A DNA stretch of 64,000 nucleotides from UBA10438 sp964432155 (GTDB taxonomy: Bacteria > Bacteroidota > Ignavibacteria > Kapaibacteriales > Kapaibacteriaceae). The DNA lies in contig CAYSMF010000002.1 in assembly GCA_964432155.1 (NCBI GenBank), positions 143,233 to 207,232 on the forward strand, in the 5' to 3' direction. Made by a program: the position numbers and the translations under genes. Below, in pieces: positions 8,323-16,728 of this stretch. The notes under the pieces were generated by a model, which was not told where the DNA came from, ran no database searches, and saw only the letters and a list, made by a program, of their open reading frames with translations. Position 1 is the stretch's first letter. Every line of letters starts with the position of its first letter.

Positions 8323-8496
8323 TTACCTCGAAAGATCCATCTTTTCAATTTGACCAACGTCGTCAACCTTGACAAAGCGCTCGAGGTACTTTACAGTACC
8401 CTTCTCTGAGCGAAATGCCTTAATGACCTTAACGCTAATCTTGCTGTCTCCGGCTTTCTTCTTGTTCTTATCGCCGAATGTTTGCTGCTTTGCCAT
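8323..8496 (-). CDS. Small basic protein of unknown function in ribosomal operon
   Basis: A 57-residue, lysine-rich protein starting MAKQQTFGDKNKKK and containing KAFRSEKGTVKYLERFV. I set the start at ATG 8496, which follows a GAGGA four bases upstream; the longer frame runs into the promoter. It is first in the operon with rpmE and rpsR, behind a good promoter. I do not recognise a named family. Composition and context suggest a ribosome-associated or translation role, which is inference only. Confidence 0.7.
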   Translation of the reverse strand: MAKQQTFGDKNKKKAGDSKISVKVIKAFRSEKGTVKYLERFVKVDDVGQIEKMDLSR

Positions 8497-8544
8497 GACG
8501 TCCTCAATGGGCTGAGGGTGTGTAGATCGTGTTGCTAGGAACGA

Positions 8545-8552
8545 CAAAGATA
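8545..8552 (-). promoter_or_regulatory. Ribosomal operon promoter -7 box
   Basis: TATCTTTG on the minus strand with TTG exactly 20 bases upstream (8573-8575). It is one of the best matches to the Bacteroidota promoter layout in the window and drives the 57-aa gene, rpmE and rpsR. Confidence 0.75.
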
Positions 8553-8605
8553 CGGCAAGCTCATATTCTGTGCAAGTGCTTGTCGATTGGTCACTTGCCC
8601 CTTGC

Positions 8606-8613
8606 TAGATTTG
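8606..8613 (+). promoter_or_regulatory. Aspartokinase promoter -7 box, four bases before the ATG
   Basis: TAGATTTG matches TAnnTTTG and ends four bases before ATG 8618, so the transcript would start at or next to the start codon (leaderless mRNA). Confidence 0.55.
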
Positions 8614-8617
8614 CGAC

Positions 8618-9790
8618 ATGGTAGTCTGCAAGTTTGGCGGAGCGGTACTGGCAACCCCAGAGGGGTTCCAGACCATGGCAGCGATCGTTTCGGCCCAGGG
8701 AGGCGAACAGATCGTCGTGGTCGTTTCGGCCCTTGGCACCACAACGCGGCTTCTCGATGCCGCCATTGAACAGGCACGAGCTGCCAATCTTGGGGCTGCT
8801 TTGGAGCGCGTGGCCGAAATTGAACGACTTCACGCGGCATGCCTTGCTCGGTTATCGGGCAGTCCAGCCATGGAACGCTCTCTGCAAGTCCTGCTCGGCG
8901 AACGGCTTACGGCGTTGACGACAGTATTGCGTGGGATCGCCACCACACGCCAGTGCACACCACGTGTGCGCGACCGCGTGCTGAGCTGGGGCGAGGACAT
9001 TGCCCGTGATATTGCGACCACATGGCTGGCATCTCAGCAGCTCACCGTTGCCTCCGTACCGGCACGGTCGGTGATCGTTACGAGCGACGAGTTTGGCTCT
9101 GCGCGCCCCCTGCAGGATGCTACAACTCGGCATGCAACAGCAATCATCACTCCCCTGCTTGCTACGGGGCATGTAGTTGTTATTGAGGGCTTTGTCGGGC
9201 AAGCTACAACAGGTGATATCACAACCATGGGACGTGAATCATCAAACCTCACAGCAACGTTGCTTGGCTCGGCGCTCAATGCAACTATGGTGACAATCTA
9301 CACAGACGTTGAGGGGGTGCGAAGCGCTGATCCTCACGTTGTGTCGAACACGAATGCACGCGAGCATCTGTCGTATGTGCAGGCTCGCATTGCTGCAGAG
9401 GCAGGCGTGAAGCTGTTGTATCCAACGATGATGGAACCGGCTGAGCATGCAGGCATTCCTGTTCGCATTGCTAGTGCGCATGTTCCTAATGGTGCATCAA
9501 CTGTTATCGACCATCAGCATGATATCGTGCAGCCGATTGTTGTCGGTGTTGATCTGGGTGATGGCAAGCATCGCTGCACAGCACTGTATGTCGATCCAAT
9601 GCGCTTCGTCACATCGATCACACCAATTCTTGCCGACATCCACGATTGTCGTCCGTTCGACGTCATGACTGATGCTGCGTCATCGCGAGCTGATGTCATT
9701 GTTCCATCACCGTACGCAGCTGAAATTCTCACGCGACTTCACGCAACGCTTTGCACTGAGATAACGTCCCATGAAGCCACAGCACGATAA
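8618..9790 (+). CDS. lysC: Aspartate kinase (short form)
   Basis: Aspartokinase phosphorylates aspartate, the first step to Lys, Thr, Met and diaminopimelate. The 390 residues start with the nucleotide-site VCKFGGAVLATPEG (Lys5) and contain TTMGRESSNLTATLLGSALNA (in pieces), VTIYTDVEGVRSADP and KLLYPTMMEPAEHAGIPVRI. The usual GRGGSD is here GRESSN. After the kinase domain (about 1-295) only about 95 residues remain, room for a single degenerate ACT domain instead of two, so feedback control may differ. No Shine-Dalgarno; a -7 box lies immediately upstream. Confidence 0.88.
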   Translation: MVVCKFGGAVLATPEGFQTMAAIVSAQGGEQIVVVVSALGTTTRLLDAAIEQARAANLGAALERVAEIERLHAACLARLSGSPAMERSLQVLLGERLTALTTVLRGIATTRQCTPRVRDRVLSWGEDIARDIATTWLASQQLTVASVPARSVIVTSDEFGSARPLQDATTRHATAIITPLLATGHVVVIEGFVGQATTGDITTMGRESSNLTATLLGSALNATMVTIYTDVEGVRSADPHVVSNTNAREHLSYVQARIAAEAGVKLLYPTMMEPAEHAGIPVRIASAHVPNGASTVIDHQHDIVQPIVVGVDLGDGKHRCTALYVDPMRFVTSITPILADIHDCRPFDVMTDAASSRADVIVPSPYAAEILTRLHATLCTEITSHEATAR

Positions 9791-10004
9791 GGTTCCAAAA
9801 GAAGAATTTACTCCAGGCGATCGCTATAACGTAGCACTTCGCAATCAGCCATTGTATGAGGCGACTGTCGTGAAATTTCACGGTGGATGCTGGGCAACAG
9901 TTCGCGTCGAACGTCCACTCAGCGATGCAACAGCATCGCTTTATCCTGTGGGTTCAGAGTTCGACATTAAGGTTGCCGAATACGAGGTCACGCGAACAGT
10001 CTAA
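9771..10004 (+). CDS. Small protein of unknown function after aspartokinase
   Basis: A 77-residue protein starting MKPQHDKVPKEEFTPGDRYNV, with no signal peptide or membrane segment. It overlaps the end of lysC by 20 bases in another frame, so it is probably co-transcribed. Alternating short hydrophobic stretches such as YEATVVKFHGGCWATVRV suggest a small beta barrel (S1-like or SH3-like), but I cannot name a family. Confidence 0.6.
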   Translation: MKPQHDKVPKEEFTPGDRYNVALRNQPLYEATVVKFHGGCWATVRVERPLSDATASLYPVGSEFDIKVAEYEVTRTV

Positions 10005-10013
10005 CGGCTCGCG

Positions 10014-10553
10014 TTAGTTGCCGGATTCGGCTTGCTTCTTCTTGACCTTCGCCAGGATGGTTTCCATCATCTGGCGTTCGAGAATGCCGTTTGAAACCCA
10101 GAAGTGGTTTGCAGCAGTAATGAACTCTTCGAAGCCCGACATCTCGGCACGAAGGATAATCTTGGTAACGCCACCGTCTTCTTCGCGCACATTGATCTTG
10201 TACTGCACGCGACAGGTTACCCAGATACCGCCGCGAATGCGTGGGACATCCGAGTACTTTTCGATCGTTGCCTTGGTTGTGTCTTCGCCTTGCGCAAGCA
10301 CGCAATAATCCGACACGTACTGCCCCTTGTAGAGTCCGCCCTCTTCTGCAGGTTCAATCACTTTGATCACCTGCGGCTTCGGACAGCCGAACTCCTCGAT
10401 CGCCGACTTCAGCGACTCCCATACAGTTCCGAACCTTCCCTGTACTGTCTCCGTGAGAACAACAGGTTGTGGTTCGTCTTGCGCCGAGAGTGAAGCCGTG
10501 CAGAGAATCACAGCAGCAATTGCAAGAAGGAGTCGATTCATAGTGCGTCTCAT
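10014..10553 (-). CDS. Secreted protein of unknown function
   Basis: The 179-residue product starts MRRTMNRLL with a hydrophobic signal sequence and a likely cleavage after ASLSAQ; an ATG four codons later (10541) is an equally possible start. The mature part (TVQGRFGTVWESLKSAIEEFG, then CRVQYKINV and a C-terminal lysine-rich helix) looks like a small alpha/beta periplasmic domain. It follows smc by 16 bases and may be co-transcribed. No family recognised. Confidence 0.75.
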   Translation of the reverse strand: MRRTMNRLLLAIAAVILCTASLSAQDEPQPVVLTETVQGRFGTVWESLKSAIEEFGCPKPQVIKVIEPAEEGGLYKGQYVSDYCVLAQGEDTTKATIEKYSDVPRIRGGIWVTCRVQYKINVREEDGGVTKIILRAEMSGFEEFITAANHFWVSNGILERQMMETILAKVKKKQAESGN

Positions 10554-10569
10554 CGATACGTGTGGTGTG

Positions 10570-13500
10570 TTAGGCTGCAGTTCCTGCAAGATGCACAGAG
10601 ACAACCTTAGAAACTGCAGGCTCTTCCATCGTCACACCGTACAGTGTGTCGGCAGCTTCCATCGTCTTCTTGTTGTGTGTGATCATCAAGAACTGTGTGT
10701 TCTCGGCGAACTTGCGAATGATCTTCAAGTAGCGATCGATGTTCGCATCGTCAAGGGGCGCATCCACTTCGTCGAGGATACAGAACGGACTTGGCTTTAC
10801 GAGGTAGATCGCAAACAGCAACGCGATTGCTGTGAGGGTCTTCTCGCCCCCTGACAACATTTCGATGCTGTGCGGGCGCTTACCGCGTGGCTTAGCCGTG
10901 ATGTCGATCGTACACTCGAGTGGGTCGCCATCTTCCGATTCAATCATCTGCAAGTCTGCTTCGTCGTCTTCGCTGAAGAGCATGGTGAAGAGACGGATGA
11001 AGTTCTCGCGGATGCTTGTGAACGTTGTCGTAAACTTCTCACGCGCCGTCTGATTAATCTCGGCAATCGTCGCGTTGAGCGTTCTTTCGCTCTCGGTGAG
11101 GTCCGCCAGCTGTTGCGTGAGGAACAACAACCGCTCATTCTCCCGCTCGTGTTCTTCGAGCGCGAGGAAGTTGACGTTCCCCATCGACGTGAGCTTACGA
11201 CGCACGTCTTGTACTTCAGTGCGAAGAGCTTCTGGCGACTCCTCAGTTTCTGGCACCGATGGATGTTCCGGAACCTCAAGGTCAAGTTCTTCCGTTGCAC
11301 GACGTGTAAGCGTCTCCATGCGAAGACGGATTTCGTTGTGCTTCAGATCTGCCTCGTGTGCTTCAGCGACAACGGCATCGACATCCTTGCGACACTGGCG
11401 CACGCGCTCGGCGATATCCTGCAGTGCAGCTGAGGTTTCCTTCACCGTCAGTTCAAGCGCTTCGCGTGCCGACTTTGCATCGGCCAGACGAGCGACGAGT
11501 TGCGCTGCTGCGATATCTGCAGCTTCACGCTCAGCAGTGAGCGATGTTTGCTGTCCGATCAGATCTGTGCGCTCTGTCTCGCGCTGTGCCTTGCGCTGAT
11601 CGATTGTCAGTCGTTGATTGGTGAGTCGTCCTTCGTCGCTTGTGAGCGTTTGTACTTCACCAGCAAGTTGGACAACACGGAGCTCGGCTGCGCGCATCTC
11701 GTTGGTACGCTCTTGCAGGTGCGCTTCCGCATCATGCAGTGCTTGTGTCGCACCTGTGAGGTCTGTCTCATGCTTCGTTACGGCTTCAGCAGCAACGGTA
11801 ACATCACCGTCGGCAGTCGAAGCTTCTGCACGCAGACGCTCGAGTTCCGATGTAATACCGGATGCTTCTTCGGTCTTCGTTGTCTGCTGCGCCTGCACAT
11901 CATCAACACGAGTACGGAGCGCATCGATACGCTGTACGCGCTCGTTGCGAATCAACGCAACCTTGCGCACATCATCACCGAGACGGCGAAGATCAATGGT
12001 ACCAAGTTCCGCACGTACGGTCCGCAAGCGCGCATCAAGATCTGTTCGACGTTGCTCGAGATCAGCGATCTCCGTACGAAGTTGATCAATACGTTCGCGA
12101 CGTCCAACGCGCACACCTTCGGTGCGTGACGTTGAACCACCACGGACTGCACCCGCACGGTGCACGATCTCACCAGAGAGCGTGACAGCTGATGTTGCGG
12201 TAGTCGACGAAACAGCATTCCATGCATCATCGATCGTCTCAACAACAACTGTATGTCCGAGGATACCTCGCACGGCACCACGGAGCTGTTCATCTGATTG
12301 AATCAACTCTGATGCCCAACCGATGACGCCCGAGACAGAGCCAAGGGCAGGAGGTGCATCAAGTGCTGGGATCGCATCACGACAGAGGAATGTCGCTTTG
12401 CCTACGGCGTTCTTCGACAATGCACTGATGGCCTGTTGCGCCTCGGAGCGGTCGGCGACCACAAAGAAACGCGCCGCATCACCAAGCGCTGCCTCAATAG
12501 CAATGCGCAGTCGTTCATCGGTGTTGATGACTTCAGCGAGCGTAAGCTTCTCACCTTTCGGTGTCCACTCAGGTGTTGTGAGCAAGAACTTGCTGCTCTC
12601 GGCAGTATCGACAAGACCTGTAAGGAACTCCAACGATGCCGTGCTGTGACCAAGCTGCGAGCGGAGCTCTTCCGCTTCACGCTGCAGACCTTCTTGCTCA
12701 GATGTCAATGCGCGTTGGCGTTCTTCGGCCGCATGAAGCGTTTGCTCGGCCTTCGCGAGCTGCTCGTCAAGCGACGGAAGGTCGGCACGCTCGCGTTCAA
12801 TCTGCTCTTCAACTTGGCGAAGGCGATCGGCGAGTTGTGCCTGTTGTGATTCTATCTCTGCGAGTCGACGTTGTTGTCCGTCGGCCTGAATGCGGAAGCG
12901 ATCAAGGTGATTACGACGCTCGTTCAGCACCTGACGTGCAGCTGTGAGTGCTTCGCGCTGCTGTGCAACAGCATCGCGATGCTGCTGCACCTGCTCTTGG
13001 GCATGTTGCACCGTTTCGCGGAAGCCCGCCAATGCCAGTGTAGCTTCTTCGTGCTCTTTCGAACCTGCACGAATCCGCTCCCGCACAAGTTCGAGCTCCT
13101 CTGCCGTTGTTGACTGTTGTGATTGCGATTCCACCTGTTCACGATCGAGACGCTCAAGTGCGCGTTCGTTCGAGAGCAAACGCTCTGCGAGGACCGACAG
13201 CTGTTGTTGCGCATCGCTCAGTGCCGAGCGGACGTCGTTCTCGCTCGCATACGCATCGCGAAGTCGTTGCTCATCGGCTTGCTGCTGCTGCTCGATAGCC
13301 ACGGCATCGCGTTCCGATGTTCCCAACGCAGCTTCAGCTGCTTCGCGGCGCTCGCGGATACCACGCATGACTTCCTGCAGCTGCGTCAGTGCGAGGAATT
13401 CTTCTGCATACTCGAATGCGAACAACAAACGATCCAGTTCACGCAGACGCGTGGAGAGCTCTTGGTGCTGACGTGCCTTTTCGGCCTGACGCGCAAGCGA

Positions 13501-14109
13501 GTTGACCGTCTTTTGTACTTCACGGACGATGTCCTGCACGCGCGCGATGTCGCGCTGCGCTGCATCAAGCTTCCGCTGTGCTTCCTTGCGTCGCACCTTG
13601 TACTTCGTAACGCCAGCTGCCTCTTCGAACAAGTGGCGTCGCTCATCTGCCTTATCGCTGAGGATCGTCTCGATCATCTTCAGCTCGATTACCGAATAGG
13701 CATCCGAGCCCATACCGGTATCCATAAACAGATCAATGATGTCACGAAGACGGCACTGCGTCTTGTTGAGCAAGTACTGGCTTTCACCATTACGAAACAG
13801 ACGTCGTGTAATAACGACCTGTGAGTACTCCGTCGGCAGAATGTGCTTGTTGTTCTCGATGGTTAGCGACACCTCGGCCATGCCAAGGGGCTTACGCGTG
13901 CGAGATCCGTTGAAAATCACCTGATCCATCGAATCAGCGCGAAGCATCGAGGTCTTTTGCTCACCAAGTACCCAACGGATTGCGTCAACCACATTGGTCT
14001 TGCCGCAGCCGTTAGGTCCAACAATAGCCGTTACACCGTCGGTAAATTCAAGATCGGTCTTCAGACCAAAGCTCTTGAATCCGACCATCTCAAGTTTCGA
14101 GAGATACAT
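10570..14109 (-). CDS. smc: Chromosome segregation protein SMC
   Basis: SMC is the ATPase of the bacterial condensin that organises and helps segregate chromosomes. The 1179 residues show the full plan: N-terminal Walker A IVGPNGCGKTN near residue 30, two long coiled coils rich in Glu/Gln/Arg/Ala, a hinge around 510-650 (GSVSGVIGWASELI, GGSTSRTEG), and at the C-terminus the signature LSGGEKTLTAIALLF and Walker B FCILDEVDAPLDDAN. Length is typical. The kleisin partners scpA and scpB are not in the window. Confidence 0.97.
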   Translation of the reverse strand: MYLSKLEMVGFKSFGLKTDLEFTDGVTAIVGPNGCGKTNVVDAIRWVLGEQKTSMLRADSMDQVIFNGSRTRKPLGMAEVSLTIENNKHILPTEYSQVVITRRLFRNGESQYLLNKTQCRLRDIIDLFMDTGMGSDAYSVIELKMIETILSDKADERRHLFEEAAGVTKYKVRRKEAQRKLDAAQRDIARVQDIVREVQKTVNSLARQAEKARQHQELSTRLRELDRLLFAFEYAEEFLALTQLQEVMRGIRERREAAEAALGTSERDAVAIEQQQQADEQRLRDAYASENDVRSALSDAQQQLSVLAERLLSNERALERLDREQVESQSQQSTTAEELELVRERIRAGSKEHEEATLALAGFRETVQHAQEQVQQHRDAVAQQREALTAARQVLNERRNHLDRFRIQADGQQRRLAEIESQQAQLADRLRQVEEQIERERADLPSLDEQLAKAEQTLHAAEERQRALTSEQEGLQREAEELRSQLGHSTASLEFLTGLVDTAESSKFLLTTPEWTPKGEKLTLAEVINTDERLRIAIEAALGDAARFFVVADRSEAQQAISALSKNAVGKATFLCRDAIPALDAPPALGSVSGVIGWASELIQSDEQLRGAVRGILGHTVVVETIDDAWNAVSSTTATSAVTLSGEIVHRAGAVRGGSTSRTEGVRVGRRERIDQLRTEIADLEQRRTDLDARLRTVRAELGTIDLRRLGDDVRKVALIRNERVQRIDALRTRVDDVQAQQTTKTEEASGITSELERLRAEASTADGDVTVAAEAVTKHETDLTGATQALHDAEAHLQERTNEMRAAELRVVQLAGEVQTLTSDEGRLTNQRLTIDQRKAQRETERTDLIGQQTSLTAEREAADIAAAQLVARLADAKSAREALELTVKETSAALQDIAERVRQCRKDVDAVVAEAHEADLKHNEIRLRMETLTRRATEELDLEVPEHPSVPETEESPEALRTEVQDVRRKLTSMGNVNFLALEEHERENERLLFLTQQLADLTESERTLNATIAEINQTAREKFTTTFTSIRENFIRLFTMLFSEDDEADLQMIESEDGDPLECTIDITAKPRGKRPHSIEMLSGGEKTLTAIALLFAIYLVKPSPFCILDEVDAPLDDANIDRYLKIIRKFAENTQFLMITHNKKTMEAADTLYGVTMEEPAVSKVVSVHLAGTAA

Positions 14110-14164
14110 CTCGTGGGTATTCCGTGGTTAAGTAGTGTCGAGGAACGTCTCAAATTGCGACAGG

Positions 14165-14206
14165 CTGTGAACACCGGGATCGTGGAGTTATCCACATTGT
14201 TCACAG
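14165..14206. repeat. Inverted repeat around a perfect DnaA box
   Basis: CTGTGAACA (14165-14173) and TGTTCACAG (14198-14206) are perfect 9-base inverted arms with a 24-base spacer. The spacer carries TTATCCACA (14188-14196), a perfect DnaA-box sequence. The element lies between smc and mreD. Function is not known. Confidence 0.5.
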
Positions 14207-14231
14207 CAACGGGATTACGGCCAGAGCCGCG

Positions 14232-14765
14232 CTATTGGTCCTTACGGCGATTGACGTAGAGCATTGGGAACACGGCCGCCACCGTCGAGTACAGGGTCGT
14301 CGCCACACCGTACTTCAAGAAGAACATCGCAAAGTTGATCTGCATTGGCTGGACGTAGAGCAAGTAGTACACCAGGTTATGGATTACCCCGGCAATAGCC
14401 ACAATAAGCAGGTAGCGGTAGTGGCCGATGATCATCATGGCGAATCCCTCTCGCCAGAAGAACCCCGCGACAAACCCTGCTAGCGTCTTTGCTAGTGCAT
14501 TCGCACCCAGAACGTCGGCAGACACAATATCGAAGAGCAATCCACACAGGAACCCCGCAATCATGCCCGTAAACTGACCTTCAACAAGGGCCACCCATAC
14601 CGTGAACAGCAGCAACAAGTCAGGCGTTACCGAGCTGACAGAAATGTAGCCGAGGAACACAACGTGGATCACGGCAAGCATGAGCGCTACCACCGCATAC
14701 AGGATAAACCTGAGCGATGGTGTTGCCAGCAGCTGGCTACGTTGGACATCGAAGTTGAGAGCCAT
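14232..14765 (-). CDS. mreD: Rod shape-determining protein MreD
   Basis: MreD is an inner-membrane protein of the elongasome, linking MreB filaments to wall synthesis. The 177 residues contain five or six hydrophobic segments, with SVTPDLLLLFTVWVAL and FTGMIAGFLCGLLFDIVSADVLG typical of MreD (quoted in part). It is third in mreB-mreC-mreD, five bases after mreC. The expected next genes mrdA (PBP2) and rodA do not follow; smc lies downstream. Confidence 0.92.
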   Translation of the reverse strand: MALNFDVQRSQLLATPSLRFILYAVVALMLAVIHVVFLGYISVSSVTPDLLLLFTVWVALVEGQFTGMIAGFLCGLLFDIVSADVLGANALAKTLAGFVAGFFWREGFAMMIIGHYRYLLIVAIAGVIHNLVYYLLYVQPMQINFAMFFLKYGVATTLYSTVAAVFPMLYVNRRKDQ

Positions 14766-14770
14766 GATTT

Positions 14771-15622
14771 CTACGGTGTTGCTCGTTGACGCTGACGTTC
14801 TTCTGTGCGGCGCTCTAACTCAGCGCGCTCAGCCGAAGAGCGTGTGTCGACAACAAACAGTTGTTCAAGCGTTGCAAAATTGACAGCTGGCTCGACCACA
14901 ATGCGACGGAAGAGCGAGTTTGATTCTTCCCCAACCTCGAGAACACGACCGATCACGATGTTGGCAGGATAGCGGGCGCTGTATGCTGACGTCAGAACCA
15001 AATCTCCAGCCTGGACATCGTACGCGCGTGGGACGTCCTTCATGACAAGGAAGTTCTCCCCTTCCCACTGAATGATACCGTCAACACGAGTCCGCTGATC
15101 CTTCGCACTGACACGCGTATCACGATTGATCAACAATTGGAGCACAGCATAGTGCTGCGATGCACCAATAACAATTCCCACCAGGCCCGCGTCGGTGATA
15201 CACGACATACCCTCGCGCACACCATCCTGTGTTCCCTTATTGATCGTTGCGTAGTTGCGAAGCTGCGTCGTCGTCTTCCCAACAACGTCGGCTGCGATAA
15301 GCGTGTAGTCTGTGTACTGAGGTAACTCCAGCATCTTGCGCAGTGTTGCATTCTCTACCATCGACTGACGGGAGCGTGCAGACTCGATGGCAAGCTGAAG
15401 ATTCAATTCACGAAGCGCGACGTTCTCACTCTTCAACGCAACTGGATTCGGAATCCATGCAAAAAGCGACTGCATCCAGCCGATAGATCCAACGATCACG
15501 GCGCGGAATCCTCCGAGTTGCGACAGATTGCCGACACTCATCAAGGACAACGACATCACGACAAGTGTTGTGAGAGTGATGTAGTTCTTGAACCGGACGA
15601 CAAATTCGATGAGTCGACGCAT
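14771..15622 (-). CDS. mreC: Rod shape-determining protein MreC
   Basis: MreC is a bitopic periplasmic scaffold of the elongasome. The 283-residue protein has an N-terminal membrane segment (about 13-33), a coiled coil around residues 60-95, and the beta-domain with GLVGIVIGASQHYAVLQLL and RDTRVSAKDQRT. The C-terminus is a charged Arg/Glu stretch. Its ATG overlaps the mreB stop by one base (TAATG). Confidence 0.94.
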   Translation of the reverse strand: MRRLIEFVVRFKNYITLTTLVVMSLSLMSVGNLSQLGGFRAVIVGSIGWMQSLFAWIPNPVALKSENVALRELNLQLAIESARSRQSMVENATLRKMLELPQYTDYTLIAADVVGKTTTQLRNYATINKGTQDGVREGMSCITDAGLVGIVIGASQHYAVLQLLINRDTRVSAKDQRTRVDGIIQWEGENFLVMKDVPRAYDVQAGDLVLTSAYSARYPANIVIGRVLEVGEESNSLFRRIVVEPAVNFATLEQLFVVDTRSSAERAELERRTEERQRQRATP

Positions 15623-16650
15623 TAGTAGCGCTTAGACTTGATGAGGACTGATGAGAAGGCGTCAAGATCTTCAAGAACACGACCTGTACCACGAGCCACT
15701 GCAGTGAGTGGATCATCAGCAACGTGCACCGGCAGTGACGTCTCGCGACGAAGTCGCTCGTCGAGTCCCTTGAGAAGAGCGCCACCACCAGTGAGGATGA
15801 TGCCGCGATCAAAAATATCTGCCGACAGTTCTGGCGGTGTCTTCTCGAGAAGCGTAAGCACTGCCTCAATGATTGTTGAGATGTTCTCGTTGAGCGCCTC
15901 GCGAATCTCTTCGCTCGAAACGATGATACTCTTCGGTGTACCCGTGACCATGTCACGGCCCTTGACTTCAATTTCAAGTTCTTCAGCGAGTGGCCATGCC
16001 GATCCAACATTCACCTTGATGATCTCCGCCGTGCGGTCACCGATCAAGATGTTATGCTGACGCTTGAACCAGCTGACGATGGCATTCGTGAGTTCATCAC
16101 CCGCAATGCGGATTGACTCATCAACGACGATACCAGAAAGTGCGATCACCGCGATTTCCGTTGTACCACCGCCGATATCGACAACCATGTTGCCCATCGG
16201 CTCATGTACGTCGAGTCCAACACCGATCGCTGCAGCCATTGGCTCAGCAATGAGGTGTACCTGCTTGGCTCCAGCATGCTCAGCAGAATCTCGCACAGCG
16301 CGCTTCTCCACTTCGGTGATACCCGAAGGAACACAGATCACCATGCGGCGTGCCTGCGCAATCGACGTCGATGCTTTCTGGATGAACGCACGAAGCATGC
16401 CTTCGGCAATTTCAAAGTCCGCGATCACACCGTCCTTCAGTGGACGGATAGTTTTGATATCGCGGTGCGTCTTACCGACCATCTTCTCGGCTTCGTGGCC
16501 AATGGCGATAATATTCTTCGTCGTGCGATCGAACGCAACGATCGAAGGCTCATTAAGCACGATGCCTTTACCCTTCTGCCAGATCAGGGTGTTTGCGGTA
16601 CCAAGGTCGATACCTACATCATTCGAAAACAGTCGGAAACGAGGAGTCAT
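15622..16650 (-). CDS. mreB: Rod shape-determining protein MreB (actin homologue)
   Basis: MreB forms membrane-bound filaments that direct lateral wall synthesis. With ATG 16650 the product has 342 residues, the normal length; a longer frame adds an unlikely leader. Motifs of the actin ATPase fold are present: NDVGIDLGTANTLIW, GVIADFEIAEGML, VVDIGGGTTEIAVI and GIILTGGGALLKGLD. No clear Shine-Dalgarno; a TAACTTCG element lies about 34 bases upstream. Confidence 0.96.
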   Translation of the reverse strand: MTPRFRLFSNDVGIDLGTANTLIWQKGKGIVLNEPSIVAFDRTTKNIIAIGHEAEKMVGKTHRDIKTIRPLKDGVIADFEIAEGMLRAFIQKASTSIAQARRMVICVPSGITEVEKRAVRDSAEHAGAKQVHLIAEPMAAAIGVGLDVHEPMGNMVVDIGGGTTEIAVIALSGIVVDESIRIAGDELTNAIVSWFKRQHNILIGDRTAEIIKVNVGSAWPLAEELEIEVKGRDMVTGTPKSIIVSSEEIREALNENISTIIEAVLTLLEKTPPELSADIFDRGIILTGGGALLKGLDERLRRETSLPVHVADDPLTAVARGTGRVLEDLDAFSSVLIKSKRY

Positions 16651-16683
16651 AGTCGAGTTCAGGGTAGGAAAAGCGAAACACGG

Positions 16684-16691
16684 CGAAGTTA
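16684..16691 (-). promoter_or_regulatory. Possible mreB promoter -7 box
   Basis: TAACTTCG on the minus strand, a variant (TAnnTTCG) of the TAnnTTTG element, 33 bases upstream of the mreB ATG. Confidence 0.4.
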
Positions 16692-16728
16692 CGAAGGGAC
16701 GGTGTGCTTTTTTTGCCAAGTTTCGTGG

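Noticed and set aside
10870..13824. Several plus-strand frames rich in Ser, Arg and Cys opposite smc
   Set aside because: Shadows of the biased codon use of the long SMC coiled coil.
16204..16728. N-terminal extension of the MATE transporter
   Set aside because: Antisense to mreB; MATE similarity starts at ATG 16729.
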